Source: Shinella zoogloeoides (GTDB taxonomy: Bacteria > Pseudomonadota > Alphaproteobacteria > Rhizobiales > Rhizobiaceae). Taken from it: a stretch of DNA of 64,000 nucleotides. The position numbers and the translations under genes were made by a program. A model generated the notes under the pieces. That model did no database searches. It was not told where the DNA came from and worked only from the letters and a program-made list of their open reading frames with translations. Shown piece by piece: positions 36,118-44,393 of the stretch (position 1 is the first letter of the stretch; every line of letters begins with the position of its first letter). The stretch covers positions 943,501 to 1,007,500 of the forward strand of contig NZ_CP093528.1 in NCBI RefSeq assembly GCF_022682305.1, given 5' to 3'.

Positions 36118-36789
36118 ATGACCGGCAACGCCAAAGCCCCCCGCAACGTGATTTTCAATGCCGATTGCATCAACGTAATGCAGGCTTTTGACACCGGCAC
36201 GGTAGATTTCATCCTGACCGATCCGCCCTATGTGACACGCTTCCGCGATCGGCGGGGCCGCACCGTCGCCAATGACGATAACGGCCGTTGGCTCCGCCCT
36301 GCCTTCCGGCAGATGCACCGCGTTTTGAAGGACGGCGGCTTTGCGGTTTCCTTCTACGGTTGGAACAAGGTCGATTTGTTCATGGACGCATGGAAGGCGG
36401 CAGGCTTCCGCGTCGTCGGGCATCTTGTGTTCCGCAAGCGTTATGCGTCGTCGGCCCGCTTCCTTCGCTATGAGCACGAGCAAGCCTATTTGCTGGCGAA
36501 GGGTAATCCGGCCCGGCCCGCGCGTCCTATCCCCGATGTGCTTGACTTCCCCTATACCGGGAACCGGCTGCATCCGACGCAGAAGCCGGTCGAGGCGCTG
36601 GCCCCGTTGATCGAGGCTTTCACACGGCCGGGCGACCTTGTGCTGGACCCGTTTTGCGGCAGCGGTTCGACACTCGCGGCAGCTCACCAGCTTGGCCGGG
36701 ATTGGACCGGCATCGAACTAGAAAACGGACACTATCGCACCGCTGGCAAGCGGCTTGCCGCGCAGCAACATCAACGTGCGGCTGCATAG
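36118..36789 (+). CDS. Site-specific DNA methyltransferase (N4/N6, beta class)
   Basis: This 223-residue orphan methyltransferase has motif IV first (ILTDPPYVTRF, about residues 36-46) and the SAM-binding motif near the C-terminus (VLDPFCGSGSTLAAA), the beta-class order. It should methylate adenine N6 or cytosine N4. No restriction gene adjoins it, so it may protect the element during transfer or mark its DNA. ATG 36118 follows AGGAATAGAGAC. A lone methyltransferase near the excision genes is common on such ICEs. Confidence 0.88.
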   Translation: MTGNAKAPRNVIFNADCINVMQAFDTGTVDFILTDPPYVTRFRDRRGRTVANDDNGRWLRPAFRQMHRVLKDGGFAVSFYGWNKVDLFMDAWKAAGFRVVGHLVFRKRYASSARFLRYEHEQAYLLAKGNPARPARPIPDVLDFPYTGNRLHPTQKPVEALAPLIEAFTRPGDLVLDPFCGSGSTLAAAHQLGRDWTGIELENGHYRTAGKRLAAQQHQRAAA

Positions 36790-36936
36790 GCCACACACAT
36801 CCTACGCGATGAGACTGCCGACCGGAACGCCAGCCGGCGGCAGGACTCGCTAGTGTCGCGCGCTCGCCGTTCTTTGCGCGGCTCGCGGAATCACAGAGAC
36901 TATGTTAAGAAGAAAACAACCAATAATGATCGGTTT

Positions 36937-36966
36937 AGCCGCTCAACATATCTGTCTTGAGCGGCT
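36937..36966. promoter_or_regulatory. Hairpin upstream of the fseA-like gene
   Basis: AGCCGCTCAA pairs perfectly with TTGAGCGGCT around a ten-base loop, 77 bp before the DUF6499 start. On the plus strand it is followed by TCTATTACTTC and not a clear T run, so it could be a weak terminator for the methyltransferase or an operator. The rest of 36790-37042 shows nothing clear. Confidence 0.45.
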
Positions 36967-37042
36967 TCTATTACTTCTACCAATCTTTGAACCTCTCTAG
37001 TCCGGGCGTTGCCCTGCACGTCCGGCTTTGGGAGGTGACGCC

Positions 37043-37261
37043 ATGCTACCAAGCATCGATTGGCGTTCACCGGCGGCATACAGGCATGCGAAGCACATTC
37101 CGGCCGCCGGTTTCGCCTGGGAATATCTACGCCGCAATGACGAGTATCGTCATGACTTCCACACCATCGCGCTGACCGGGCGGCCGAGCGACCGCGCGCT
37201 TGAAGCGTTCGCGCATCGCTGGGGCTTGCGATTTCCCGTGCGACCCCGACGCGCCGCATGA
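37043..37261 (+). CDS. DUF6499 protein, N-terminal part of an FseA-like excision activator
   Basis: ATG 37043, after GGGAGGTGACG, encodes 72 residues (MLPSIDWRSPAAYRHAK... FAHRWGLRFPVRPRRAA). This is the DUF6499 domain, the equivalent of Msi172 of ICEMlSymR7A. The frame stops at 37261 inside the downstream DUF2285 frame. A +1 shift after TTT CCC (37232-37237), skipping G37238, joins it to that frame and would give a 261-residue protein. In ICEMlSymR7A the same pair is fused by programmed frameshifting into FseA, which activates rdfS. Here the same role is inferred. Confidence 0.8.
   Translation: MLPSIDWRSPAAYRHAKHIPAAGFAWEYLRRNDEYRHDFHTIALTGRPSDRALEAFAHRWGLRFPVRPRRAA
37232..37241 (+). promoter_or_regulatory. 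Candidate +1 programmed ribosomal frameshift site
   Basis: The zero frame reads TTT CCC GTG CGA; after CCC the +1 frame reads TGC GAC CCC GAC. A proline tRNA on CCC-G can slip +1 to CCG. The +1 frame then runs into the DUF2285 coding region without a stop. The downstream frame has no good start of its own, which supports a shift. Confidence 0.6.
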
Positions 37262-37829
37262 CCGGCAACCGCCGTTCTGGAGTCCGAGCCTTCAACCGCA
37301 AGCGGTGATGCTGTCGCCGGTCGATCACAACGACAGCGACACCGAACCGACATTGACGCTAGCGCATCTCGACGGCCTCGATCTGCGCCGCGCAGCCGAT
37401 GGCTGGCATGGTATCTGGCGGGCGGATGGCGTCGCGCATCAATTCTGGCTGCCCGAGACGGTGCCGGACGCAGCCGCGTTTTACGCCGTCACGCTGCCGA
37501 TGGACTCCTTTCTGGAGCTTCGCGCTCACGCCGCCCGCCGTTTTTGGCGATCACTCGACGGCCGTGTGCCCGGTCCCGATTTTCGAGCGGTCCCCGCCCA
37601 GCTCCGGCAATGGCATATCCTGTCGTTGCGCGCGCTCGACGCGCGGCTGCGCGGCGAGAGCTATCGCATCATCGCCGAAGTCCTGCTTGCCTTTCGCGGC
37701 TCCAAGGAGGATTTCGAGAACGACCCGCGCAAGAACAAGGCCCGCCGCCTGGTCGCGCATGGCATCAAGATGATGCGGGGCGGCTATCGCTTGCTGCTCC
37801 ACTATCCGATCAAGCCCGGCAAGCGGTGA
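37239..37829 (+). CDS. DUF2285 protein, C-terminal part of an FseA-like excision activator
   Basis: This frame encodes about 196 residues from the proposed slip point: CDPDAPHDRQPPFWSPSLQ, a middle segment (TLTLAHLDGLDLRRAADGWHGIW), and the helical DUF2285 domain (RGESYRIIAEVLLAFRGSKEDFENDPRKNKARRL, then HGIKMMRGGYRLLLHYP). It matches the Msi171 half of FseA. No ATG with a ribosome site lies near its start (only a TTG at 37200 within the DUF6499 gene). It is therefore best read as the second half of a frameshifted fusion. It would bind DNA and activate the excisionase gene. Confidence 0.8.
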   Translation, partial: CDPDAPHDRQPPFWSPSLQPQAVMLSPVDHNDSDTEPTLTLAHLDGLDLRRAADGWHGIWRADGVAHQFWLPETVPDAAAFYAVTLPMDSFLELRAHAARRFWRSLDGRVPGPDFRAVPAQLRQWHILSLRALDARLRGESYRIIAEVLLAFRGSKEDFENDPRKNKARRLVAHGIKMMRGGYRLLLHYPIKPGKR

Positions 37830-37969
37830 TGCAACTGCGTATCGGGAAACCTCTAGGATTTCCGCGAAAGCCACTTGTAAACTGCCCGCCCGCGCTCAGA
37901 AAGCCGATAGCCGCTTTGTAGGCTTTCGGTCAGGCCGAGTTTCCAAGCCTGCGCCGCGCTTTGCGAAGA

Positions 37970-38263
37970 CTATCGCCTGTTGGCAGCGGCCTGTTCCAAA
38001 ATCTTCCGATAGCCCTCACGCGAAAGCCATTGCGCACGTTCGAGGTGGCTTTGCCAGCACCGGCGCGTTCGAAGTTCCTCGGCGGCCGGATCGCGGTGCA
38101 GGACGATAAGCGCGACTTCCTTCCAGTCCGCGCCTTCCGCCTTGGCATCCAGTAAACGCAAATACGTCACGAAGTGCCGCTCGTCATAGGTTGTGATGTC
38201 GTCGCCTGTCGGCGCCTCATCATCCACGCCAGGATCAAGTTCGACTGGCACTCGCATGGCCAT
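37970..38263 (-). CDS. Small DUF2285 protein, possible QseM-like antiactivator
   Basis: This protein of about 97 residues (start ATG 38263 or 38257) has the DUF2285 fold: a short acidic N-terminus (DPGVDDEAPTGDD), then TYDERHFVTYLRLLDAKAEG, WKEVALIVLHRDPAAEELRTRRCWQSHLERAQWLSREGYRKIL. It is encoded opposite to the FseA-like pair. On ICEMlSymR7A a small DUF2285-like protein, QseM, blocks FseA; this gene is a candidate for that role. The same frame extends upstream to 38539, but that part lacks a clear start. Confidence 0.72.
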   Translation of the reverse strand: MAMRVPVELDPGVDDEAPTGDDITTYDERHFVTYLRLLDAKAEGADWKEVALIVLHRDPAAEELRTRRCWQSHLERAQWLSREGYRKILEQAAANRR

Positions 38264-38724
38264 TCCCCGGTTTCCGAGAAGGTTTGTCTGCGGTGCGCCC
38301 CCGCAAACGATTCTCTCTGACTCTTGGTGATCGGGGAGTTCGAAACCGTCACGAAACGGCCCCGTGGCCTTTAGGCGGGTAGCCCTGGACATGCGCCACG
38401 GGCTCCCCGACCATAAGGTCAAGGAGTGTGGTGCCGTCATGGCCAGCACCAGCCATTCGTGAGGGGTTTCGACGCCCCAGAGCAGCGCGTCTGCTCCGCG
38501 TCCAGTCTTACCCGACCCGCGCATGAATGTCTTCGCCAATTCGGCGCAACAAGCAATGACGTGCTGAAACTCTTCATCTTTTCAGCTTGCTGCCGGTGCC
38601 TATGGGGTGCCGCCAGCGCATAGGCGCAAATGCGGCACGCTACGCGCCGCCGATCCCTCGCCATGGTTCGCCACAGCCCGCTGTCGTCACCGACAGCCGC
38701 ATCCTGACGAACCGGAGGTGATCC
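38264..38724. other. Regulatory-sized gap before the excisionase gene
   Basis: A 461-bp stretch without an assigned gene. A minus-strand frame (38264-38590), open into the DUF2285 gene, encodes KTGRGADALLWGVETPHEWL and could be a fragment of a real protein, but it has no convincing start. Promoters for the divergent DUF2285 gene and the AlpA-type gene probably lie here. Confidence 0.3.
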
Positions 38725-38994
38725 ATGGCCAACCCGCTGGCGGGCCTGCCGCCACGACTTTTGCGCACGAAGGAGGCCGCGCGCTTCCTTGGCATTTCCA
38801 TCCGCACCCTTGAGAAACATCGCACCTACGGGACCGGCCCGACCTATCGCAAGATCGGCGGGCGCGTCCTCTATGCGGTTGAGGACTTGCAAGCCTGGAC
38901 TGCAATCGGCGCGCGGAAATCCACCCGCGACGAGACCGCCGGCCGCGTCTTTCCGGCCCGTCCGCTGACCCCCGATGAGCGAGGCGAACAGTGA
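38725..38994 (+). CDS. rdfS: AlpA/HTH_17-type DNA-binding protein, RdfS-like excisionase
   Basis: This 89-residue protein has a MerR-like winged helix (LLRTKEAARFLGISIRTLEKHRTYGTGPTYRKIGGRVLYAVEDLQAW). In the same position in ICEMlSymR7A, RdfS directs excision by the integrase and activates transfer genes. The gene follows GGAGGTGATCC and overlaps the next gene, so it starts the traF-rlxS operon. The symbol is assigned by domain and position, not by functional test. Confidence 0.75.
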   Translation: MANPLAGLPPRLLRTKEAARFLGISIRTLEKHRTYGTGPTYRKIGGRVLYAVEDLQAWTAIGARKSTRDETAGRVFPARPLTPDERGEQ

Positions 38995-39491
38995 GTCGTC
39001 GTGCGCATCGCGGTGAGAATGGACCCGCGCCTTTCACCACATTGGTCGAGCTAACCTTCGAGAAACGCAAGGTCGAGCATTGGATACGCTTCGGCCGTAA
39101 GAGCTACGAACAGATCATCGACCGTCGCCGAAGTGTCGTCGGCTTTGCTCCGAACAGCATCTTCGCCTTCGTCCGTTGGGAGTCGGGCGAGCACGGCACG
39201 GTTGTTTCGCGCATCGACATTGTGCGCGCCAGTGGACGGGGAGAACCGTTCCAGACATTGCCCTTCGTCCGCCCCGGCGGCGAAATCCTGTTGCGGCTCG
39301 ACGGCTGGCCGAAGGTGCAGCGCGCGCTTGCAGCCATCGACGCCGTGGATGCGCTCGGCCTCGATCCGGCCGACGCCTCGCCGGATCACTGGCGGCACGT
39401 CCACAACCGTTTGACCGCCAATCTGGAGCCGCACGCCTACACGCCCGAGCGACATGCCGCTTGGCTTCATCGCCGAAGGATTGAGCCATGA
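38991..39491 (+). CDS. DUF2840 domain protein of the conjugative module
   Basis: This 166-residue protein (GTG start overlapping the excisionase stop) contains the DUF2840 domain: TLVELTFEKRKVEHWIRFGR, then a central block ending PGGEILLRLDGWPKVQRALAAIDAVD. It is an uncharacterised but constant member of this type of ICE operon, between rdfS and traF. No signal peptide or membrane segment is seen. Its role in transfer is unknown. Confidence 0.85.
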   Translation: MSRRAHRGENGPAPFTTLVELTFEKRKVEHWIRFGRKSYEQIIDRRRSVVGFAPNSIFAFVRWESGEHGTVVSRIDIVRASGRGEPFQTLPFVRPGGEILLRLDGWPKVQRALAAIDAVDALGLDPADASPDHWRHVHNRLTANLEPHAYTPERHAAWLHRRRIEP

Positions 39492-40033
39492 CGCGCCGCC
39501 GCACCCTTAAAGCGACGGCGTTGGCGGTGCTCGGCATCGCGGCTGCCAGCGCGGTCGAGACGCCGACGAAACTCATATGGAACGCCACCGCCAGCGCGCC
39601 AGTCGGGTTCTATACCGTCGAGTCAGCCGACCGGCTCGACGTGCCCGAGCTGGTCGCCGTCATGCCGCCCGAACCGCTCGCCGGCTTCATGGTCGAGCGC
39701 GGCTATATCGCGCAAGGCGTCCCGCTCTTGAAGCGCGTGCTCGGCCTGCCGGGACAGCGGGTTTGTCGCTTGCGATCCACGATCACGGTTGACGGGATCG
39801 AGATGGGCGAGGCGCTGGAGCGCGACAGCCTCGGCCGCGATCTGCCCGTCTGGCAGGGCTGCCGCGTCATCGGCGGCGACCAGCTTTTCCTCATGAATTG
39901 GGAAGTCCGCGACAGCCTCGACGGCCGTTACTTCGGACCCGTCCCCGCAGCTTCCGTCATTGGCCGAGCGGTCCCGCTCTGGACCGACGAGGAAGGCGTC
40001 GGCCGCTACGAGTGGCGCGCGCCGACGCACTGA
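39488..40033 (+). CDS. traF: TraF, conjugative S26 signal peptidase
   Basis: This 181-residue membrane protease belongs to the S26C (TraF) family. It matures the TrbC pilin in related systems by cyclising it. A hydrophobic N-terminal helix (ALAVLGIAAASA) is followed by SAPVGFY with the catalytic serine, and LLKRVLGLPGQRVC with the catalytic lysine. It overlaps the DUF2840 gene by four bases. TrbC encoded further right is the expected substrate. Confidence 0.9.
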   Translation: MTRRRTLKATALAVLGIAAASAVETPTKLIWNATASAPVGFYTVESADRLDVPELVAVMPPEPLAGFMVERGYIAQGVPLLKRVLGLPGQRVCRLRSTITVDGIEMGEALERDSLGRDLPVWQGCRVIGGDQLFLMNWEVRDSLDGRYFGPVPAASVIGRAVPLWTDEEGVGRYEWRAPTH

Positions 40034-40066
40034 AACCACCCCCGAAACCAACCGCAGGAGATTTCC

Positions 40067-40402
40067 ATGGCAGAGATAGGCACCTTCACCCGCACCGAAA
40101 CCGGCTATGCCGGGGAGCTTCATTCGTTCGGACTCCACGAAAAGCTGTTCATCGTCCCGGCCAAACCGAGCGACGCAAAAAACGCCCCCGACTATCGCGT
40201 GCGCCTCGATAGCGAGGACGGCCCGGACGCCGGACCCGCATGGAAAGACTCCAGCGAGAACGCTGGCGAGTTCGTATCGATGCGATTGGAGGGACCAATC
40301 TTTCCGTCCCCGATCCGCGCCAAACTGTTCCAGTCCAACGACGATCCTTCGGTCTGGACCCTACGTTGGAAGCACGCCCGGAAGATCGAGGATGAGGAAT
40401 GA
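40067..40402 (+). CDS. DUF736 family protein
   Basis: This 111-residue protein has the DUF736 fold: MAEIGTFTRTETGYAGELHSFGLHEKLF, then the repeat DYRVRLDSEDGPDAGPAWKDSS and VSMRLEGPIFPSPIRAKLFQSNDD. It is found in nearly every ICE of this family. The structure suggests a small beta-barrel; the function is unknown. It overlaps the lytic transglycosylase by ATGA. Confidence 0.9.
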   Translation: MAEIGTFTRTETGYAGELHSFGLHEKLFIVPAKPSDAKNAPDYRVRLDSEDGPDAGPAWKDSSENAGEFVSMRLEGPIFPSPIRAKLFQSNDDPSVWTLRWKHARKIEDEE

Positions 40403-41331
40403 AGGCCGCGCGCGTCCGGCCCACCATCCGGTCCAAGATCGGCATCCCTTTGTTCGCGGAAAAGCCGTCTCATCCCTTCGTCCCGCTCGGCGACCAGACG
40501 GCCGGCGCGCGCAGCGTTGGTCAGGGGCGGCCATCGGCCGGCGCTCGCGCCTTGCCCTTGACCGCAGCGAGCACGCTGGCAGGCTGGCGGCGAAGCGGAG
40601 ACAGGCAGGCATGGCGTTGTGCCGTCCTGCTGCTGGCCGGCGCGCTTTCCGTCTGCATCGGATCGGGCGTCGCTGTCGCGCAATCCGCGCCCATCGAGCG
40701 CCCGGCCGCAACCCATCCCTATGCGGCCCACATCGCCGAGGCGTCGCAGCGGTTCGGCATCCCCGAGCACTGGATTCGCGCCGTGCTGCGCGCCGAAAGC
40801 GCGGGCGACGTGCGCGCGGTTTCGTCGGCCGGCGCGATGGGATTGATGCAGGTGATGCCCGACACATGGGCGGGCCTGCGCGTCCGCTACGGCCTCGGCC
40901 GCGATCCCTATGACCCGCGCGACAACATCCTCGCAGGCACGGCCTACCTGCGCGAAATGTTCGACCGCTACGGCAATGTCGCGGCGATGCTGGCGGCCTA
41001 CAATGCCGGTCCCAGCCGCTATGACGAATACCTTGCGACCGGCCGCACCCTGCCGGCCGAGACGCGGGCCTATGTCGCCGCGCTCGCGCCGATCCTCGGC
41101 GGCGCGGCTGCAACCGAACCGCCGTCATCGGCACCGCCACCGCCGCCAGATTGGCGCGAGGCACCGCTGTTCGTCATGCGTCCGGGCGACGCGCGGGCTG
41201 TCGCCGCGCCGCCGTCCGACGCACAATCTGGCGACGGCCGCGCGACCGTTCCGGCGCGCGATCCCGTCGATGCAGAGTCGCAGGGCGACAGCATTTTCGT
41301 CGCCGACGCGAGCGGTTCGGGAACGCCATGA
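40399..41331 (+). CDS. Lytic transglycosylase (SLT) of the mating-pair system
   Basis: This 310-residue enzyme opens local holes in peptidoglycan for the secretion channel. After a basic N-terminus and a hydrophobic segment (AVLLLAGALSVCIGSGVAVAQ, about residues 75-95) comes the SLT domain: FGIPEHWIRAVLRAESAGDVRAVSSAGAMGLMQVMPDTW with catalytic Glu, then GTAYLREMFDRYGNVAAMLAAYNAGPSRY. A Pro-rich tail follows. The N-terminal 70 residues are atypical for the family; a later start is possible. Confidence 0.87.
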   Translation: MKAARVRPTIRSKIGIPLFAEKPSHPFVPLGDQTAGARSVGQGRPSAGARALPLTAASTLAGWRRSGDRQAWRCAVLLLAGALSVCIGSGVAVAQSAPIERPAATHPYAAHIAEASQRFGIPEHWIRAVLRAESAGDVRAVSSAGAMGLMQVMPDTWAGLRVRYGLGRDPYDPRDNILAGTAYLREMFDRYGNVAAMLAAYNAGPSRYDEYLATGRTLPAETRAYVAALAPILGGAAATEPPSSAPPPPPDWREAPLFVMRPGDARAVAAPPSDAQSGDGRATVPARDPVDAESQGDSIFVADASGSGTP

Positions 41332-41644
41332 GGGCGGCGTTCCCGCGCTCGGCGGCGCTCATTCCGGTGTCCAGTCAGACAGGTTTTTGTCCGGCTGGAT
41401 TCCCGGCAGGAGGGGCAGAAAAGGCAGAAAGGGCGGAGGGCAAGATTAAAGAAGACGGCACCATATCGGGCCGCTTCTGGAAATTGTTGTTGTCTGCACA
41501 CTGGTTAGGTGGCCGGTTCCGGCACCATGGTTTTGAGGGGCCGCGTGCCGCGATTTCGCGCAAAGCCTTGGCTTTGCAGGGTTTCGAGCGGCACCATAGG
41601 CCCATATCGGCCTGTTGTCGGCGGTTTTGGCTGGAGTCGCGCCC
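41332..41644. other. Region before rlxS, probable oriT
   Basis: A 313-bp stretch without a convincing gene (a 106-residue frame overlapping the transglycosylase stop lacks coding character). It contains an exact hairpin GCAAAGCC-TT-GGCTTTGC at 41560-41577 and three direct copies of CGGCACCAT (41456, 41520, 41589). Such a region directly upstream of the relaxase is where oriT lies in related elements. Confidence 0.5.
41456..41598. repeat. Hairpin and CGGCACCAT repeats, candidate oriT
   Basis: Direct repeats CGGCACCATA (41456-41465), CGGCACCATG (41520-41529) and CGGCACCATA (41589-41598) flank the perfect 8-bp inverted repeat at 41560-41577. These could be binding sites for RlxS or an accessory protein and the nick region. 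The nick position was not determined. Confidence 0.5.
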
Positions 41645-43699
41645 TTGAGCGCCGACGACGAAAACCGCTTCCGTCCGAAGCCGGGCCGTATCCGATCCGA
41701 CACACCGAAGGCCGGCAAGACCAAGAGCTTTTTCACGCAGGTCAAGAAGATCACCCGGCAGCATCAGGCAGCAGCCTCCCGCGATCCTTCCATGCCGTCA
41801 TCCGCTCGCCCGTCATCGCCGGGGCGGTCCCGTGCCGTGGTCGCCAGCGGCAAGGGCGTGAAGCGCGGCCGGGGCGCGAGCTTCGTGCGCGCTCGGAACA
41901 TCTCCGGCCAATGGCATCATCGCCAGCCCGGCAGCCGCCGCGTGATCGTCAAGCAGCGCAGCGTTCGGGCCGCGTGGAAGGGCGCACGCGCCCGCGCGCA
42001 TCTGCGCTATGTCCAGCGCGACGGCACGTCACGCGACGGCGAGCGGGGCCGGCTCTATTCGGCGACCGAGGACCGCGCCGATGGCGACGCCTTCCTTGAT
42101 CGCGGCAAGGACGACCGCCACCAGTTCAGATTCATCGTCTCGCCCGAGGATGGCGCGGAGCTATCGGACCTCACGGCCTACACCCGCGATTTCATGAAGC
42201 AGGTGGAAGCCGACCTCGGCACGAAACTCGATTGGGTCGCCGTCAACCACTACAACACCGGCCATCCCCATGTGCATGTCATCGTCAACGGCCGCGACGA
42301 GATGGGCGAGGATCTAATCATCAATGGCGACTACCTCGCCAACGGCCTACGGGAGCGCGCCAGCGAGCTTGCCAGTCTGGAACTCGGCCCCGTCACCGAA
42401 ATCGAGCAGACCCGCAAGCTGTCGGCCGAGATAGACCAGGACCGTTTCACCCAGATTGACCGCGCCATGGCCGAGGAAGCCGATGCCCGGTTCCTCGACC
42501 TGCGCCATGAACCGGCCGCACCGCGCCGCCAGTTCGAGCGCACCTTACGCCTGCGCCGTCTCGCCAAGCTGGAGAAGATGGGACTGGCGACCGAGCACGC
42601 GCCCGGCGTTTGGGAGTTGAGCAAGGACATGGAGCCGGCCCTGCGCGAGTTGGGCGAGCGCGGCGACATTATCCGCACCATGCAGAAGGCGCTCGGCCCG
42701 CAGGGAGGCGAACGCGATCCCATGAGCTTTCAAATCCATGACGGAGCGCCAGAGACACCCATCGTCGGCCGCGTCGTGGACAAGCACCTGTCGGACGAGC
42801 TGGGCGAGAACCTGACCATTGTGGTGGACGGGATCGACGGCAGGACGCACCACATCGCAGGCATCGCGCCCGAGCGGCTGGAGGACGCCCGCGTTTGCAG
42901 CGTCGTCCAGATCGGCCCGGCCGAGGCGACCGCCCGACCGTCCGAACGCGCCATTGCCGCCATCACCGAGGACGGCATCTATCGTCCGAGCCGCCATCTG
43001 GAGCAGGCGAAGTTCGAGGGCCGCGTTCCGGGCGGCGATTATGAGGGCTATGTCGATGCCCATGTCCGGCGACTGGAGGCATTGCGCCGCGCCGGGATCG
43101 TCGAGAGGATCGACGCCGACCAATGGCGCATCCCCGATGATCTGGTCAGCCGCGCCGCCGCCTATGACGCCGGCCGTGACCGGCAGGCCAGCGTTCGCAT
43201 CCTTTCCCCGGTCGATCTAGGCAAGCAGATCGGATCGGACGGCACGACATGGCTGGACCGGCGATTGGTCCATGGCGAAACGGCCGACCTTGCGCCGGCC
43301 GGCTTCGGCCAGCAGGTGCGTGAGGCGATGGACCAGCGGCGCGAGCATCACATCGAACAGGGCGATGCCACCCGAGCACGGAACGGCCGCATCTTCTACC
43401 GGCGCAGCCTTCTCGCCACCTTGCGCGAGCGGGAGGTTGCCCGCATTGGCGCGGAGATGGCCGAGGGCAAGGGGTTGCCGTTCCGTGCCGCCACGGACGG
43501 CGAGAACGTCAGCGGCAAGTTCACCGGGACCGTTCAGCTATCGAGCGGCAAGTTCGCCGTGGTGGAAAAGAGCCATGAGTTCACGCTTGTCCCGTGGCGG
43601 CCGGTGATCGACCGCCAGCTCGGCCGCGAGATCACTGGCGTCGTGCAGGGCGGATCGGTGTCGTGGCAGTTGGGGCGAAGGCATGACCTTGGCCTTTAG
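41645..43699 (+). CDS. rlxS: RlxS-type relaxase (mobilisation nuclease with DUF3363)
   Basis: This 684-residue relaxase nicks oriT and leads the transferred strand. The N-terminal nuclease domain has the three-histidine metal site (VAVNHYNTGHPHVHVIVNGRDE, about residues 200-221). The large C-terminal part is DUF3363. The likely start is TTG 41645 (MSADDENRFRPKPGRIR), eight bases after GGAG; another TTG at 41615 is in frame. Neither is ATG, which suggests low expression. It ends just before the phenicol island; in related elements traG would follow. The family relates to the virD2 gene named in floR segments. Confidence 0.9.
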   Translation: MSADDENRFRPKPGRIRSDTPKAGKTKSFFTQVKKITRQHQAAASRDPSMPSSARPSSPGRSRAVVASGKGVKRGRGASFVRARNISGQWHHRQPGSRRVIVKQRSVRAAWKGARARAHLRYVQRDGTSRDGERGRLYSATEDRADGDAFLDRGKDDRHQFRFIVSPEDGAELSDLTAYTRDFMKQVEADLGTKLDWVAVNHYNTGHPHVHVIVNGRDEMGEDLIINGDYLANGLRERASELASLELGPVTEIEQTRKLSAEIDQDRFTQIDRAMAEEADARFLDLRHEPAAPRRQFERTLRLRRLAKLEKMGLATEHAPGVWELSKDMEPALRELGERGDIIRTMQKALGPQGGERDPMSFQIHDGAPETPIVGRVVDKHLSDELGENLTIVVDGIDGRTHHIAGIAPERLEDARVCSVVQIGPAEATARPSERAIAAITEDGIYRPSRHLEQAKFEGRVPGGDYEGYVDAHVRRLEALRRAGIVERIDADQWRIPDDLVSRAAAYDAGRDRQASVRILSPVDLGKQIGSDGTTWLDRRLVHGETADLAPAGFGQQVREAMDQRREHHIEQGDATRARNGRIFYRRSLLATLREREVARIGAEMAEGKGLPFRAATDGENVSGKFTGTVQLSSGKFAVVEKSHEFTLVPWRPVIDRQLGREITGVVQGGSVSWQLGRRHDLGL

Positions 43700-43803
43700 C
43701 ACATACGCGTGTTTCATCCGGTATCTATCATGCCCCGTGTATCTCACGCTGGATGCCGGCTATTGTAGGGGCCATCATTCAAGCGAGCAGTAGAAAAGAA
43801 GAT

Positions 43804-44373
43804 ATGCCGAGACCGAAACTTCATAGCGATGAGTTCATTCTAGATACCGCGCTAGGCATCCTTCTTCAGAAAGGTCCATCGGCCTTCACCCTCTCCGATG
43901 TTGCGGAAGCGGTCGGCATCTCGCGGGCTGCACTGATCCAGCGGTTCAAAGACAAGGCGACGCTGCATCTAAAGGTCATGGAGCGCAACACGCAGGAGGT
44001 GCGCGACTATTTCGCGGGTGCGAGTCCCGAAAAGGGCCTCGATCCGCTGTGGGCGATGCTCAAGGACCTCATCGCCGGTATGGGTGACGGTGCCGGAACG
44101 GAAGGCTACCTTCTTCTATTGTGGGGAGACGTTCAGGAGCCGTCGCTTCGCGCCCTTGCGGCGGAGCGGAACTGACTGGTCCTGAAAGCTATCGAGGCAC
44201 GACTGCCCGCCGGGCCGCGCCCACCCGAGCATACCGCCGGCTTGATTCAGACGGTCATTCAGGGGTCTTGCATGCAATGGCTCGTTGAGCCGGAAGGCGA
44301 GCTAGCGGCTTTCATGACCAAGCGCACCCACATGCTTCTGTCCGTCCTCTATCCCGACCATGTGTTCGGGTAA
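43804..44373 (+). pseudogene. TetR/AcrR family regulator gene with an internal stop
   Basis: ATG 43804 begins a typical TetR protein (MPRPKLHSDEFILDTALGI, helix-turn-helix at FTLSDVAEAVGISRAALIQRFKDKATLH). The frame stops at TGA 44173-44175 after LAAERN, then continues in the same frame with LVLKAIEARLP... and ends at TAA 44373. The tail (IQTVIQGSCMQWLVEPEGELAAFMTKRTHMLL) looks like a normal TetR end, so a TGG-to-TGA change is likely. The truncated 123-residue product would retain DNA binding but lose most of its ligand/dimer domain. It precedes the methyltransferase gene. Confidence 0.8.
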
Positions 44374-44393
44374 CACCATCTGGAGGGTTGTTT

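Noticed and set aside
28034..36118. An ICE attachment site or tRNA gene at the left boundary
   Set aside because: No tRNA-like sequence or repeat pair could be demonstrated. The right end is outside the window.
41328..41648. A 106-codon frame overlapping the end of the lytic transglycosylase gene
   Set aside because: The overlap (ATGA) is suggestive, but the product (FRHHGFEGPRAAISRKALAL) lacks protein-like character and the region contains oriT-like repeats.
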